The notes below the pieces were generated by a model. The model did no database searches and was not told the origin of the DNA. It worked only from the letters and a program-made list of their open reading frames with translations. A stretch of DNA of 64,000 bases from a virus, in IMG/VR virus record IMGVR_UViG_3300036830_000438, positions 1 to 64,000 of that record; one strand, written 5' to 3'. Position numbers and translations under genes: made by a program. Of this stretch, positions 1 through 8,839 are shown piece by piece (within the stretch, counting starts at the first letter, position 1; every line of letters starts with the position of its first letter).

Positions 1-24
1 CTTCGGCGCGCGCTTCGGCGGCTC

Positions 25-543
25 GTGAGCGAAGGCAAGGTCGCGCGTCGCGCGGTGGCGCTCCCAGAGGTCCCTCCGCGCACGATCGTGAACAAAACGA
101 CGGGCGAAGTGGAATCGTGTCGAACGAACGCGGAACAGCTCAGGATTGAAGACTGGACGGGGTTCGAAGTGCGGAGGGCGATGGCGAGCGCGCGCCTCGC
201 GCTCGCCATCGTGCCCCTCACGCGCGAGGAGCGATGGCGTCGACAGGACGAAGAGGTCGAACGCGAATGGCGAATGATTCACGGCAACGAGTCGCGCGGC
301 ACCTCCGCGAGTTACGAGCCACCCGAAGATGCGCGTCGTGCAGGCGCGAACCGGGCGTACAGCGCGCTCGCAAAAATGTCGGAACGCCACGCGGAGATTC
401 TGCGAACGGTCTTCGGGCAGCACCACTCGAGCGATGACAGCGAAGTGGAGTCGGTGCGGGCTCTCGTTGGTGGGGACGAGGAAAAAGCGCGCACGGCCAT
501 CGAATCCGCATGCAAAGCGTATCGGGAGGCGCGCGGATCGTGA
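25..543 (+). CDS. Hypothetical protein with sigma region 4-like helix; possible late regulator (5' end may lie outside window)
   Basis: 172 aa from a GTG at 25. The frame is open back to base 1, so the true start may lie upstream of the window. The protein is basic and hydrophilic. Around residues 110-130 a stretch with ALAKMSERHAEILR resembles the helix-turn-helix entry of sigma-70 region 4. It is the first gene of the rightward late block, just upstream of the packaging genes, which is where Q, RinA or ArpU-type late activators often sit. The role as late regulator is inference; the family is not recognised. It overlaps the next gene by 4 bases. Confidence 0.55.
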   Translation: MSEGKVARRAVALPEVPPRTIVNKTTGEVESCRTNAEQLRIEDWTGFEVRRAMASARLALAIVPLTREERWRRQDEEVEREWRMIHGNESRGTSASYEPPEDARRAGANRAYSALAKMSERHAEILRTVFGQHHSSDDSEVESVRALVGGDEEKARTAIESACKAYREARGS

Positions 544-842
544 AGGCGCTCACGGGGTTCGTGACGCCAGCACAGGTGGCAGAGCTGCGTGGCACCCATC
601 GCGTTGCGGCCTACCGTTGGTTGCTTCGCAACTGCAAAAAGGACATTCGGTATATTGGACGGTTTTGCGTGGTGTCCGAGGGGGCCTATCGTCGTGCGGC
701 TCTTGCCGAGCACATCGACGATAAGTTCGCGAAACTCGATGCTCGTCTCGCGGACGTCGAGACTGGCACCACGGAGCATGGGCGGCGGATGACAGCCCTC
801 GTGCAACGCATCAGTCGCATCGAATCGCGCCTAGCTTCGTAG
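540..842 (+). CDS. Small HTH plus coiled-coil hypothetical protein
   Basis: 100 aa. The GTG at 540 overlaps the upstream TGA (GTGA), which favours it over an in-frame ATG at 510. Residues 1-40 read like a short MerR/AlpA-type helix-turn-helix (PAQVAELRGTHRVAAYRWL). Residues 60-100 form a heptad-rich helix likely to be a coiled coil. It is probably a small DNA-binding or adaptor protein translated with its neighbour. No specific family is recognised. Confidence 0.6.
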   Translation: MKALTGFVTPAQVAELRGTHRVAAYRWLLRNCKKDIRYIGRFCVVSEGAYRRAALAEHIDDKFAKLDARLADVETGTTEHGRRMTALVQRISRIESRLAS

Positions 843-856
843 CCGTTCGTTGCCAT

Positions 857-917
857 GGGTGAGGGTAATAGGGTGAAGCGCGTCGAGCGTCACTCACGCG
901 CGCGCGTGTGAGGGTGA
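857..917 (+). repeat. Iterated GGGTGA motifs upstream of the small terminase candidate
   Basis: GGGTGA occurs at 857-862, 871-876 and 912-917, with a GGGTAA variant at 863-868. A GC-rich imperfect inverted repeat lies at about 890-915. The iterons sit in the 80-base gap directly before the small-terminase candidate. Small terminases bind iterated sites at cos or pac, so this is a candidate packaging-recognition site. That assignment is inference. Confidence 0.35.
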
Positions 918-923
918 ACCTTG

Positions 924-1382
924 GTGAAGCGGCGCAAGCGCCGCTCTCCACCGACGCCGACATCACCCGAACCGCCGGGATCGCTGGTCACGGTCGAAGA
1001 GCGGGTGAATTGGATCGTTGGGCTGATGGCCGACGACGTGTGGGACACACGAAAGCACCAGCGCGAGCTATCGGCCGCGTGGGGTGTCGAGCGGAACACC
1101 GTTCGTCGTCTCGCAGCAGAGGCGCACCGGCTTCTCGCGTTCGACCCAGCGAAGCGTCAGCAGCTGCGCGAGCAAATCGCGCGACGCATGGAAGCGCTGT
1201 ACGAGCTCGCGCGGACGACGAAGAGTCGCGTGACCGGATTGCCAGACACGCGCTCGGCTATCGAGGCGCTCGAGAAGTACGGCGTCTACGCCGGCATCAA
1301 CGTCGACGAGCCGATGCAGCCGACGAAACAGCAGCGGCCGATCATCAAGATCATGACGCTGCCGCCGAAGGGAACGCCGTGA
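924..1382 (+). CDS. Putative small terminase subunit / DNA-binding protein
   Basis: 152 aa from GTG 924; a TTG at 921 is in frame, and GAGGG at 910-914 can serve as ribosome binding site. Residues 28-70 contain a predicted helix-turn-helix with WDTRKHQRELSAAWGVERNTVRRLA, as in small-terminase and recombinase-type DNA-binding domains. The C-terminal half is helical. It opens the packaging operon that holds the large terminase and portal. Assignment rests on the HTH plus position; sequence-level family membership is not certain. Confidence 0.5.
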   Translation: MKRRKRRSPPTPTSPEPPGSLVTVEERVNWIVGLMADDVWDTRKHQRELSAAWGVERNTVRRLAAEAHRLLAFDPAKRQQLREQIARRMEALYELARTTKSRVTGLPDTRSAIEALEKYGVYAGINVDEPMQPTKQQRPIIKIMTLPPKGTP

Positions 1383-1879
1383 AGCTGTACGTCGGCCGAC
1401 ACAACTGGGCCGGCGCGGCGAGCGACGACCCCGCGACTGAACGGGATCGGCCGCTCAAGCCGGAGGGCGTGCGGACGTCGAAAGCCATCGCGCAGGCGAT
1501 GATCGATGCCGAGGAAATCCCGAACGCAATCTTCTCGTCGCCGTTCGCTCGCGCGATTCAGACGGCGGACATTTACGGCAAGGCGTTTGGCGTGCAGGTG
1601 AACGTCATCGGCGATCTCGCACCCGTGCGACCGCTGACGCCGACGCTCGAAGAGCTCCTGAGCATCAAGGGCACGGAGAAACTCAAACGGCCGATGCTCG
1701 TCGGTCACGTCGACAACATGGGGCCTGCTTTCCGCGACCTCGGCGTCGACGGCGAGGACTGGGACGACATGGTGATGGGCGAGGTGCGCAGACTGCGCAT
1801 CGATCGGAAAACGCTCGACTGGGACATCCGATGGACGCTCAAGCCGAGCGATGTCGGGATGAAGGACCACGAATCATGA
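1379..1879 (+). CDS. Histidine phosphatase family protein (SixA/phosphoglycerate mutase-like)
   Basis: 166 aa from GTG 1379, overlapping the previous stop (GTGA). Histidine phosphatase family hallmarks are present: Arg7-His8 near the N-terminus (GRHN rather than the usual RHG), SSPFARAIQTA at 53-63, and VGH with His110. Members remove phosphate from phosphohistidine proteins or small substrates through a phosphohistidine intermediate. Length matches short SixA-like enzymes. It lies between the terminase candidates and overlaps the deformylase start by 4 bases. Its substrate in phage growth cannot be read from the sequence. Confidence 0.8.
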   Translation: MKLYVGRHNWAGAASDDPATERDRPLKPEGVRTSKAIAQAMIDAEEIPNAIFSSPFARAIQTADIYGKAFGVQVNVIGDLAPVRPLTPTLEELLSIKGTEKLKRPMLVGHVDNMGPAFRDLGVDGEDWDDMVMGEVRRLRIDRKTLDWDIRWTLKPSDVGMKDHES

Positions 1880-2415
1880 TCCTGGACATCCTCCAGCACC
1901 CCGACCCGCGCCTCGCGCAGGTATGCGAGGATGCGAAGTTCGACGACGGCACCGAGCTCGTGCAGCGCGACGACTTCGATCCGCCGCAAGCCGTCGGGCC
2001 GATGAAGGCCCTACTGACTGACATGGTCCACACCATGATGAACATGGGCCCCGCGCTCGGCCTCGCGGCGCCGCAGGTCGGGCACAATGTTCGCGCAATC
2101 TGCGTGTTCGAGAAACGCAGCGGCACCGTGCACGCGATGTTGAACCCTCGCATCATCTCTCGCGGCACGATGCGCACGAACGATCCAGAAGGCTGCTTGA
2201 GCGTGAACCGCGGACAAACTGCGGTGCGCGTGCATCGTCGCCACACCGTCGTTGTCGAGGGTCATCGTCCGAACGGCGCGAAGTTCCGTGTCGGAGCGAA
2301 GGGCCAACTCGCCGTCGCCCTCCAGCACGAAATCGATCACCTCAACGGCATCACAATCGCCGACCGCACGCCGCCGCGCACGAAGCGACCGCTGCACGCA
2401 GGAGCAAGCTCATGA
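1876..2415 (+). CDS. def: Peptide deformylase
   Basis: 179 aa from ATG 1876 (ATGA overlap with the phosphatase). All three peptide deformylase motifs are intact: GLAAPQ at 62-67, EGCLS at 105-109 and the metal-binding HEIDH at 151-155. The enzyme removes the formyl group from the N-terminal methionine of new proteins, using one metal ion held by the Cys and two His. Length matches bacterial enzymes. Deformylases are known from some marine phages; here the gene is embedded in the packaging operon and is probably expressed late, when virion proteins are made in bulk. Confidence 0.92.
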   Translation: MILDILQHPDPRLAQVCEDAKFDDGTELVQRDDFDPPQAVGPMKALLTDMVHTMMNMGPALGLAAPQVGHNVRAICVFEKRSGTVHAMLNPRIISRGTMRTNDPEGCLSVNRGQTAVRVHRRHTVVVEGHRPNGAKFRVGAKGQLAVALQHEIDHLNGITIADRTPPRTKRPLHAGASS

Positions 2416-2693
2416 GCGACGAAAAGATCGAGACCGTCGAAGGCGCCCTCGCTTTTCACGACGAATCGGCAGCCCACAAGGCCATCAAAGCTATCGCGGC
2501 GCACGTCGCTGGCCTCGCGGCGGACTGCGGGAAAAGCGGTCACCAGTACCTCGTGAAACTCGTCGACGAAATCCTCGATGGTCCCGCACCGGTTGCGGAG
2601 CCTGTCGTCGTCGAAGAGCCGAAGGCCGAGACGGTCGTGAGCGAGCCCCCGCTCGACGCAATCGTCGACGTGCCCGAGGAGCCGGCGTCGTGA
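2412..2693 (+). CDS. Hypothetical protein, acidic C-terminal tail
   Basis: 93 aa, ATG overlapping the deformylase stop by 4 bases. The first 60 residues look helical with alternating Ala and charged residues. The tail (about 60-93) is rich in Pro, Glu and Val and is probably disordered. No family recognised. It belongs to the same tightly packed operon. Confidence 0.6.
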   Translation: MSDEKIETVEGALAFHDESAAHKAIKAIAAHVAGLAADCGKSGHQYLVKLVDEILDGPAPVAEPVVVEEPKAETVVSEPPLDAIVDVPEEPAS

Positions 2694-2938
2694 GCGCGCA
2701 GTGCGCCAAGGCGCTCGAGCTCATCGCGAAAGCGGCTGCCGAGCTCGTCGAGCACGCAAAGCACGACGCCGTTCAGGGCCGCCAAGGTCCGGAAGTGAAG
2801 GACGCCGTCGCCGCCGTCAAAGCCGCCGCAAAGTCCGTCGCAGCCGCAGGCCACATCTTCGGTGACGACGGCGCGTACGGCGTCGCCCCGAAGTGCATCG
2901 TCGGCCTCGAGGACAAGGTTGCGGAGCTCCTCAAGTGA
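2690..2938 (+). CDS. Small helical hypothetical protein
   Basis: 82 aa, GTG start overlapping the previous stop. The product is alanine and lysine rich with two long helices (about 5-25 and 35-55). Two cysteines are present (near residues 5 and 70). No motif points to a function. It is placed with the packaging genes. Confidence 0.55.
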   Translation: MSAQCAKALELIAKAAAELVEHAKHDAVQGRQGPEVKDAVAAVKAAAKSVAAAGHIFGDDGAYGVAPKCIVGLEDKVAELLK

Positions 2939-3477
2939 CGCTCGCGATCTCGGGTCCGCACTTCGCCCCCGGACAAGGCGTCGACGCCGATCCGCACGCG
3001 ACGCAGCGAAGCCTCAACGCATCGATCGCCGCGCTGGCGCAGGAAAAAGACGGCCTCATCGAGTACGTCGCAGATCCGCACCGCGCCGCGGAAGATCCGC
3101 GCGGCAAGCCGCATCGCACTTGCAAGTTCAAGTGCGCGTTCTGTGCGGGCACGACCGTCATCGACCAGTTCAAGGACGACAGCGGTAATTGGCCGACGAA
3201 CGAGATCACGCAGGCGAAGCTCTTCGGGTGGACGCACGATGCCCAGCAAGAACGCTGGTTCTGCGGCGCCACTTGCAAGAACCGCTACGAGACGAAGATG
3301 CGCGGTCACGGCAACGAGCCGCTCGCCGTCGCGACATCGGGCCAATCGACCGCCGCGCGTGATCTCTACGCGCGCTCCAAGACCATCGTCGATGCCCCCA
3401 ACGCTATCGACTCGCAAGACACCACGCCGGCAGCGCCGCCCGAGGCAATGCGGCGCAACACCACCCGCACGAAGTGA
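2935..3477 (+). CDS. Hypothetical protein with zinc-finger-like cysteines
   Basis: 180 aa, GTG start overlapping the previous stop. A CKFKCAFC cluster at about 63-70 and a second CGATC pair about 40 residues later suggest a zinc-binding core. The remainder is hydrophilic and the C-terminus is low complexity. It lies immediately before the large terminase with a GTGA overlap, so a packaging accessory role is possible but unproven. Confidence 0.6.
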   Translation: MTLAISGPHFAPGQGVDADPHATQRSLNASIAALAQEKDGLIEYVADPHRAAEDPRGKPHRTCKFKCAFCAGTTVIDQFKDDSGNWPTNEITQAKLFGWTHDAQQERWFCGATCKNRYETKMRGHGNEPLAVATSGQSTAARDLYARSKTIVDAPNAIDSQDTTPAAPPEAMRRNTTRTK

Positions 3478-4835
3478 CCGCCGCGACGGCGCTCGTCGAC
3501 TTTCGAGCGTTGCAGGTCCAGAGCGACGCGCATCGCGTTTGGTTGCCCGGTCATCGCATCGGCAACGCGTGGGGACGCGGCACCGGCAAGAGCTGGTTCG
3601 CGCGTCACGAGATGTATCTCGACGTGGCCGAATGGGACGACGTCGAGCGTAGGACAGCGAGCGCGCCCATGCGCGGCGTGCGCATCTTCTACATGTTTCC
3701 GACGCTGAAGCACTTCAAGCGTCTCGGTCACGCCGACAAGATGCTCGACGAGCTCTCCGGCGGCGGTGAGTTCGGATTCCTCGGCGCAAAGGTCGACCGA
3801 ACCGACTGGATCTTCACCTTCCCCGGCGGCTCGTACATTCGAGTGCTTACGGCGGAGTCGAGCAACCGTGGCGCGCGCGCCGACTGCGCTGTGCTCGACG
3901 AAGCCGATGAGATCGACATCGCGAAGTTCGAGTCGGAGATCGGTCCGTGGTTCACGGAGCCGTGGTCTTTCAAAAAGGTGCTCATCACGGGCACGCCCAA
4001 GCGTGGCCGATTCGGCCTGCTGTGGAAGGCGTTCTCGGTCTGGCCGAACGGCGATATCGAACACGCGCCGCTCGAGCACGCACACGGGTTCCACGCGACG
4101 GTCTACGACGCCGACGGATCGATCGTCGACCACGCCGAGGCGAACCGAGCGCGCCAGACGATCAGTCCGGTTCGCTTCGCCACCGAGTACCTCTGCAACT
4201 TCGACTCGGCCGAAGGCCTGGTCTACCCGTTCTTCGACGGCGCGTTCCACGTCCGCCCGCCGCCGTCGTTCAGTCACTTCCACTCGTACATCGTTGGTGT
4301 CGACTACGGCTTCAACGATCCGACGGTGATGCTCGTCATTGGTGTCGCCGGCAGCGGCAACGACACCATCTGTCACGTGCTTCGCGAGGTCTACGTGACC
4401 GGCAAGGCCGCGAGCGAGCTCGTTCCGTACGCGAAACAGATTCAAGCCGACTTTCCGAAGGCGCGCTGGTACGCAGACCACGATCCCGCCATCAGCAAAA
4501 CGCTTCACGTCGACGCCGGCGTGAACATCGTGAATGCCGAGAAGGGCGCGGGAAGCGTCGAGCGCGGCGCCGCGGTCGTTGCAGACGCTCTCTTCGTTCG
4601 CGAGGACAAGGACGGGCGCCAGTGGTCGCAGCTCTACATCGATCCGTCGTGCAGGCACACGATCGACGAGTTCGGGAAGTACAAGCGCCGGCGCGACTCG
4701 AAGAACATCGATCGCGTTCTCGACGAGATCGACACGAGCGCCGACGACCATTGCATGGACGCGCTGCGCTACGCGCTCGTCTCGTACTTCATCGGTCCCG
4801 AGAAACGCATCGAACGTCAGCAGAAACTCCGGTAG
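3474..4835 (+). CDS. terL: Terminase large subunit
   Basis: 453 aa, GTG start overlapping the previous gene. ATPase domain: Walker A GRGTGKS at 34-40, Walker B VLDEADE at 140-146, and the coupling motif ITGTPKRG near 171-178. Nuclease domain (RNase H-like): VDYGF at 276-280 carries the first acidic residue and DDHCMDALRY at 424-433 the last. The enzyme cuts concatemeric DNA and drives it into the procapsid through the portal, encoded just downstream. Length and order of domains are normal for tailed phages. Confidence 0.95.
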   Translation: MTAATALVDFRALQVQSDAHRVWLPGHRIGNAWGRGTGKSWFARHEMYLDVAEWDDVERRTASAPMRGVRIFYMFPTLKHFKRLGHADKMLDELSGGGEFGFLGAKVDRTDWIFTFPGGSYIRVLTAESSNRGARADCAVLDEADEIDIAKFESEIGPWFTEPWSFKKVLITGTPKRGRFGLLWKAFSVWPNGDIEHAPLEHAHGFHATVYDADGSIVDHAEANRARQTISPVRFATEYLCNFDSAEGLVYPFFDGAFHVRPPPSFSHFHSYIVGVDYGFNDPTVMLVIGVAGSGNDTICHVLREVYVTGKAASELVPYAKQIQADFPKARWYADHDPAISKTLHVDAGVNIVNAEKGAGSVERGAAVVADALFVREDKDGRQWSQLYIDPSCRHTIDEFGKYKRRRDSKNIDRVLDEIDTSADDHCMDALRYALVSYFIGPEKRIERQQKLR

Positions 4836-4841
4836 GTCCAC

Positions 4842-6743
4842 ATGGCGAGCGCACCCGCGGTCAACGGCGCACCGCAGCGCTCCGACAACGCCCCGAACAT
4901 TCGGAGCGGTCGCGTGCGGAAGCTCTCCGAGGACCAAGTGCAGGAGCTCATCAACGCTCCCAAGACGCCGCGCGTATTCGAGCTCGAGCGCTACCAAGCA
5001 TTCTTCGAGTGCACCGCATACAACGGGCGGCCCAGCTTCTTCACCGACGACAAGCCGATGCAGGAGCGAAAGCCCTGCATCATCTATCCGATCGTCAAGA
5101 TCGCCGCGGAGAGCAACGTCGCATTCGCGATGGGCGAAGGACGCTTCCCGACGGTGCTGTCGCAATCGAGCGAGGACGACACCCAGTTCGACGACGAGCT
5201 CGGCGTATCCAAAGACGAATCGACCATCCTCGATGCGTTCAACGCGAAGCTCGTGAAGCTCGCGCGTCTCGAGCGCGTGTTTCGTCAGGCGTACCGCATG
5301 GCGCAGGCCGCGCGCTCCGTCGCCATCGTCGTCGGCTTCCGCGCGGGGCGTCCCTTCGCGGACCTCGTATGGTCGAAACTCTGCCGGCCGTTCTTCGACG
5401 ACCCGCTCGACCCGCAGAAGTGCACGCGTCTCGAGATTCGCTATCGCTACACCGAGAAGTGGCGTGACCCGGCGCTCACCGGCGGCGAGTGGTGGACGCG
5501 AGTGTTCGAATACCTGCGCGTCATCGACGACACGTACGACACGGTCTACCAGCCCGTGGACGTCTGGGATGTCACCGACCCCGGCGCGATCGACCGCAAG
5601 AGCGCAACGCGCTCCGTCACGAAACACGACTTCGGCTTTTGCCCCGTTCACTGGTACGCGCGCAACCTTGAAAGCGTCATCGGCTCCGAAGTCGACGGCC
5701 GCGCGCTCCACGACGGCTCATGTGATCTCATCGAGCAACTCGACTTCGCGCTGAGCCAGCGCCACCGCGCCGCCATCTACGCAGGCGATCCGCAGACGGT
5801 CCTCACCGGCATCACGGACGACGACGACCTCGGCGCCACCGGTCGCACGCTCGATCCAAACCTCACGACGCTCGCCCAAGAGGGCGGCAAGAAATACGGC
5901 CAGGCGTTCGCAGCGCCGTTTCGCACGACGAGTGGCGCCCTGAAGCGCGGCGTCATGCATCCCTGGATGATCAAGGATCCGGCCGGCAAAGCCGTGGTCA
6001 TCGCGCTTCCCGGCGATGCTCTCGACGCGCTCGACAAGGACGCCCAGGACATCGGTTCGAAGGTTTGCGACGCGCTCGGTATCACCATCGTCGACCCGTC
6101 GATGTTCGGCGGAGGCGGCGACCTGTCCGGTCGCACGCTCGCCTTCATCTTCTCGAAGCAGATCAACCGCGTCTCGCAGGATCGCGAGGACCTCGGGCGC
6201 TGCTGCATCCTGCCAGTGCTGAATCTCTTCTACCGTATGCTCGTCAAGCGCTCGGACGGCGTGTACCTGCCGGGCATCAAAAAGACGACGCCGATCCTCG
6301 CGCGATTCTACAAGGACGTCGCCGCGAATGACGTCGACGGCAACGCGATCACCGTCAAGGTGTGGTTCGCGCCGCAGCTCGAGCTCAAGTGGGGCGACTA
6401 CTTCGAACCGAGCGATGTCGACGAGTCGACGCGCGTCGGTACCGCGGTCGCGGCCTACTCCGCGAAGGTCATCACCCTCAAGACCGTCATCGAGCACCTC
6501 CGCGGCGTGTTCGCGATCTCGAACGTGGACCAGTACGCCGACACGCTCCAGAAGGAAGTCGCGCAGCGACAGCAGGAGGCGATCGCCACCGCGCAAGCGA
6601 TGGCTCCGACCAACGGTCCGCCGAAACCAGGCGCGCCGAAAGGTGACGCGCCTGCAGCGCAGCAATCACCGAACGCCGCGCCGCCCGCGAGCTCCACCCC
6701 GAAGGCGTCACGTAAAGCGCCGCTGAAGAAGAAAGCAGCATGA
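4842..6743 (+). CDS. Portal protein
   Basis: 633 aa from ATG 4842, 6 bases after the large terminase. Its size, position and a conserved-looking core (KPCIIYPIVKIAAES early, then long helices around 480-560 before the C-terminal tail) fit a dodecameric portal that forms the DNA channel of the head. The last 40 residues are Pro, Ala and Lys rich and probably disordered. Assignment relies on operon position plus size; the sequence is divergent from well known portals. Confidence 0.8.
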   Translation: MASAPAVNGAPQRSDNAPNIRSGRVRKLSEDQVQELINAPKTPRVFELERYQAFFECTAYNGRPSFFTDDKPMQERKPCIIYPIVKIAAESNVAFAMGEGRFPTVLSQSSEDDTQFDDELGVSKDESTILDAFNAKLVKLARLERVFRQAYRMAQAARSVAIVVGFRAGRPFADLVWSKLCRPFFDDPLDPQKCTRLEIRYRYTEKWRDPALTGGEWWTRVFEYLRVIDDTYDTVYQPVDVWDVTDPGAIDRKSATRSVTKHDFGFCPVHWYARNLESVIGSEVDGRALHDGSCDLIEQLDFALSQRHRAAIYAGDPQTVLTGITDDDDLGATGRTLDPNLTTLAQEGGKKYGQAFAAPFRTTSGALKRGVMHPWMIKDPAGKAVVIALPGDALDALDKDAQDIGSKVCDALGITIVDPSMFGGGGDLSGRTLAFIFSKQINRVSQDREDLGRCCILPVLNLFYRMLVKRSDGVYLPGIKKTTPILARFYKDVAANDVDGNAITVKVWFAPQLELKWGDYFEPSDVDESTRVGTAVAAYSAKVITLKTVIEHLRGVFAISNVDQYADTLQKEVAQRQQEAIATAQAMAPTNGPPKPGAPKGDAPAAQQSPNAAPPASSTPKASRKAPLKKKAA

Positions 6744-7321
6744 CGAAAGCGCTCATCGCCGACTCACTGCCGCAAATCTTCTACGACCCGCCGACGCAGC
6801 AAGCGCGACGCGCGCGCTCCAAGAAAGCCAAGGCCGGTCCCGCGCTCCCGCCGAAGGCGCCACCGAACCCCGCTCGCATGGCCGCCGAGCAACTCGCTCG
6901 CTTCTCCCTCCTGCCCGGCTGGCAGGACTTCGCACACGCCTGCGCGCAGCTGCAGGGCTTCACGAACACCCCAGGCTGGGAAGACAACAGCTCGCCGCCA
7001 CGCAAGACCGTTCCGAACGCCAAGCCCATCGACCTCGCGCAGTGGGGCGCAGCGATGGCAACCGCCGGCATCATCGCATCGAACGGTGACATCGAGCTCC
7101 CGAAACCGGGTGTCGATCCGCTGGGGTTCCTCTGGCTCTACTGGGACACCGGCACCACGCAGTTCGCGCTCGAGCTCCACTCCGGGATGCTCCAGCAAAC
7201 ATACAAATGGCGCCGCGTCGTCGACGGACAGCCGCGCGAACATGCTGCGACGTCGCTCGACGAGGTCATCCTCGCGATTCGAGCGTTCGCAGTCGAAGCA
7301 CGCAGGGAGGCAGCACCGTGA
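6740..7321 (+). CDS. Hypothetical protein of the head operon
   Basis: 193 aa, ATG overlapping the portal stop by 4 bases. The N-terminal 45 residues are basic and Pro/Ala rich; the remainder looks globular with many Trp residues (GFLWLYWDT near 130). No family recognised. Because it sits between portal and capsid genes it may be a minor head protein. Confidence 0.6.
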   Translation: MTKALIADSLPQIFYDPPTQQARRARSKKAKAGPALPPKAPPNPARMAAEQLARFSLLPGWQDFAHACAQLQGFTNTPGWEDNSSPPRKTVPNAKPIDLAQWGAAMATAGIIASNGDIELPKPGVDPLGFLWLYWDTGTTQFALELHSGMLQQTYKWRRVVDGQPREHAATSLDEVILAIRAFAVEARREAAP

Positions 7322-7872
7322 TCCACACCAGCTACACGTGCCAGAGCTGCCAAAAGACGTCGTTCCCCCACTTCATCCTCGCGGACAAGGGCCCGCGCGC
7401 GGGCAAGCTCGTCGTCGAGTGCCCCAATCCGGAATGCCTGCGCGTCGACAACGCGCTTGGCCCGGAGCATTTCAACAGCGGCGTCGCCGCGATCCGGGAC
7501 GAGTCGAAGCCCGACGGCGAAGGCTGGCAGGGAAAACGACAAGTCATCGTCGACACGAACGCCGACGTTGCCACGCAGACAGCGCAGCTCGCGCAGGTTG
7601 GCGCCACACCCTCCGCACCCGCGGTGGAGCACGTTGGGCGTCATGTCGTCACTCAAGCGGCGCCCAAAGACATCGTGACGCTGCTCCAGGAGAAGTCGTT
7701 GGCGCTCGCCGCTGAAGAGGCGCGTCTCACGGACACGATCGCCAACGCGAAACTGCAACTCGACGCAACGAAGGCCGAACGCAAGCGCATCGAGAAGATG
7801 CTCGCGGTCGGTCGTCGCGACCAGGCGCGCGCGCAAGCTGCGAACATCGACATCACGAGCTTGAGGAACTGA
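7318..7872 (+). CDS. Zinc-ribbon and coiled-coil hypothetical protein
   Basis: 184 aa, GTG start overlapping the previous stop. The N-terminus has a zinc-ribbon-like pair of knuckles, CQSC near residue 8 and CPNPEC near 40. Residues 120-175 form a long charged helix with heptads, a likely coiled coil. Function unknown; it lies in the head morphogenesis operon. Confidence 0.6.
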   Translation: MIHTSYTCQSCQKTSFPHFILADKGPRAGKLVVECPNPECLRVDNALGPEHFNSGVAAIRDESKPDGEGWQGKRQVIVDTNADVATQTAQLAQVGATPSAPAVEHVGRHVVTQAAPKDIVTLLQEKSLALAAEEARLTDTIANAKLQLDATKAERKRIEKMLAVGRRDQARAQAANIDITSLRN

Positions 7873-7876
7873 CGCC

Positions 7877-8260
7877 ATGGCGCTGATCATGAGCGGGCGC
7901 CCCTTCTGGGGATACGTCCAACTGACCAACGGCGCGCCCGGCCCCGTGAACATTCCGATCTTCACGGTGCGCGGTGTTGCCGCGTACACGATCCAGGCGA
8001 ATGATCTGCTCTACATCACGAGCATCGCGCTCTCGAGCAACGACACGACGCAAGCCCTCGTCACCGTCGACTCGGGCGGCACGACGCCGACGAAGTTCGC
8101 ATCACAGTACTTGTCGGCAACGCAGCCGCCGGGCGTCGTGCAGTTCGCATGGGGCACGGCCCCGGGAATCTTCGGCACGCTGCTGCGCGCAACGGCGAGC
8201 GCGATCACCGCGGCAAAGACGGTCGAAGTCCTGATCCAGGGCGCGATCTCGAAAACCTGA
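7877..8260 (+). CDS. Putative structural protein, small beta-rich
   Basis: 127 aa from ATG 7877. The composition (many Thr, Ser, Val, Ala and few charged residues) and predicted beta strands resemble small head-decoration or joining proteins. The gene lies between portal and major capsid genes. A short inverted repeat (CGCTCA / TGAGCG, 8291-8305) is in the 87-base gap downstream. The structural role is inference from context. Confidence 0.5.
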   Translation: MALIMSGRPFWGYVQLTNGAPGPVNIPIFTVRGVAAYTIQANDLLYITSIALSSNDTTQALVTVDSGGTTPTKFASQYLSATQPPGVVQFAWGTAPGIFGTLLRATASAITAAKTVEVLIQGAISKT

Positions 8261-8347
8261 GCGCACGCCGCGCTCGAAATACTCATCGGCCGCTCATGGT
8301 GAGCGCGTCGCTCGAGACCTGTTTGCTTACAGCAAGAGAGGCACCTC

Positions 8348-8827
8348 ATGGCCACCAAGTTCGGCAACGTCAAAGGCATCAAGTTCATGGAAGAGGCCCT
8401 CGGCCTCGGCCAGAACCGATCCGGCATCGCGCTCGTCACGTTCGACATTGTCGGCGGCGCCGTCTACACCGGCGGTTCCGACACACTACAACTCGGGTCC
8501 GCATCCGGATCGCAGGCGTACGAAAACGGCGTCCTGTCGACCGTCGCACTCACGGTCGCGACGATGCTGCAGAACCGTCGACGCGACGGTCGCACGGTCA
8601 CGCTCGTACAGTGCATGGGCGGCTGGTGCGGCGCGCAAGCGGCTGCGACCAACGGCCCGAACATCTTCGCTCAGACCGTTGCGGTCTCGTCGGGCAACCT
8701 CACGCTGAACCTCTTCAACGCGGCCACTGGCGGCTCGGCCATCACGACCACGACCGCCGCATGGGACCGCGCCGCGACGCTCCTCGTCGAGTTCACGGCG
8801 ACGTACACGAGCAACAACCCCGAGTAA
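8348..8827 (+). CDS. Putative head structural or decoration protein
   Basis: 159 aa from ATG 8348, preceded by a purine-rich AGAGAGG. The product is beta-rich with few charges and many Gly, Thr and Ser, like the 7877 and 11178 products. Its place upstream of scaffold and capsid suggests a capsid decoration role. No family recognised. Confidence 0.5.
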   Translation: MATKFGNVKGIKFMEEALGLGQNRSGIALVTFDIVGGAVYTGGSDTLQLGSASGSQAYENGVLSTVALTVATMLQNRRRDGRTVTLVQCMGGWCGAQAAATNGPNIFAQTVAVSSGNLTLNLFNAATGGSAITTTTAAWDRAATLLVEFTATYTSNNPE

Positions 8828-8839
8828 CGAACGACGATA

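Noticed and set aside
908-1378. N-terminal extension of the histidine phosphatase frame
   Set aside because: The segment is Arg/Ala rich with no domain and overlaps the small-terminase candidate; the GTGA overlap at 1379 and the RH motif just after it fix the start.
3366-5711. Long open frame on the minus strand (781 codons) opposite the large terminase and portal genes
   Set aside because: High-GC DNA leaves long open frames opposite real genes. The plus strand here carries Walker, nuclease and portal features and the overlapping gene chain; the minus frame is rich in Arg, Val, Asp and Glu without any motif.
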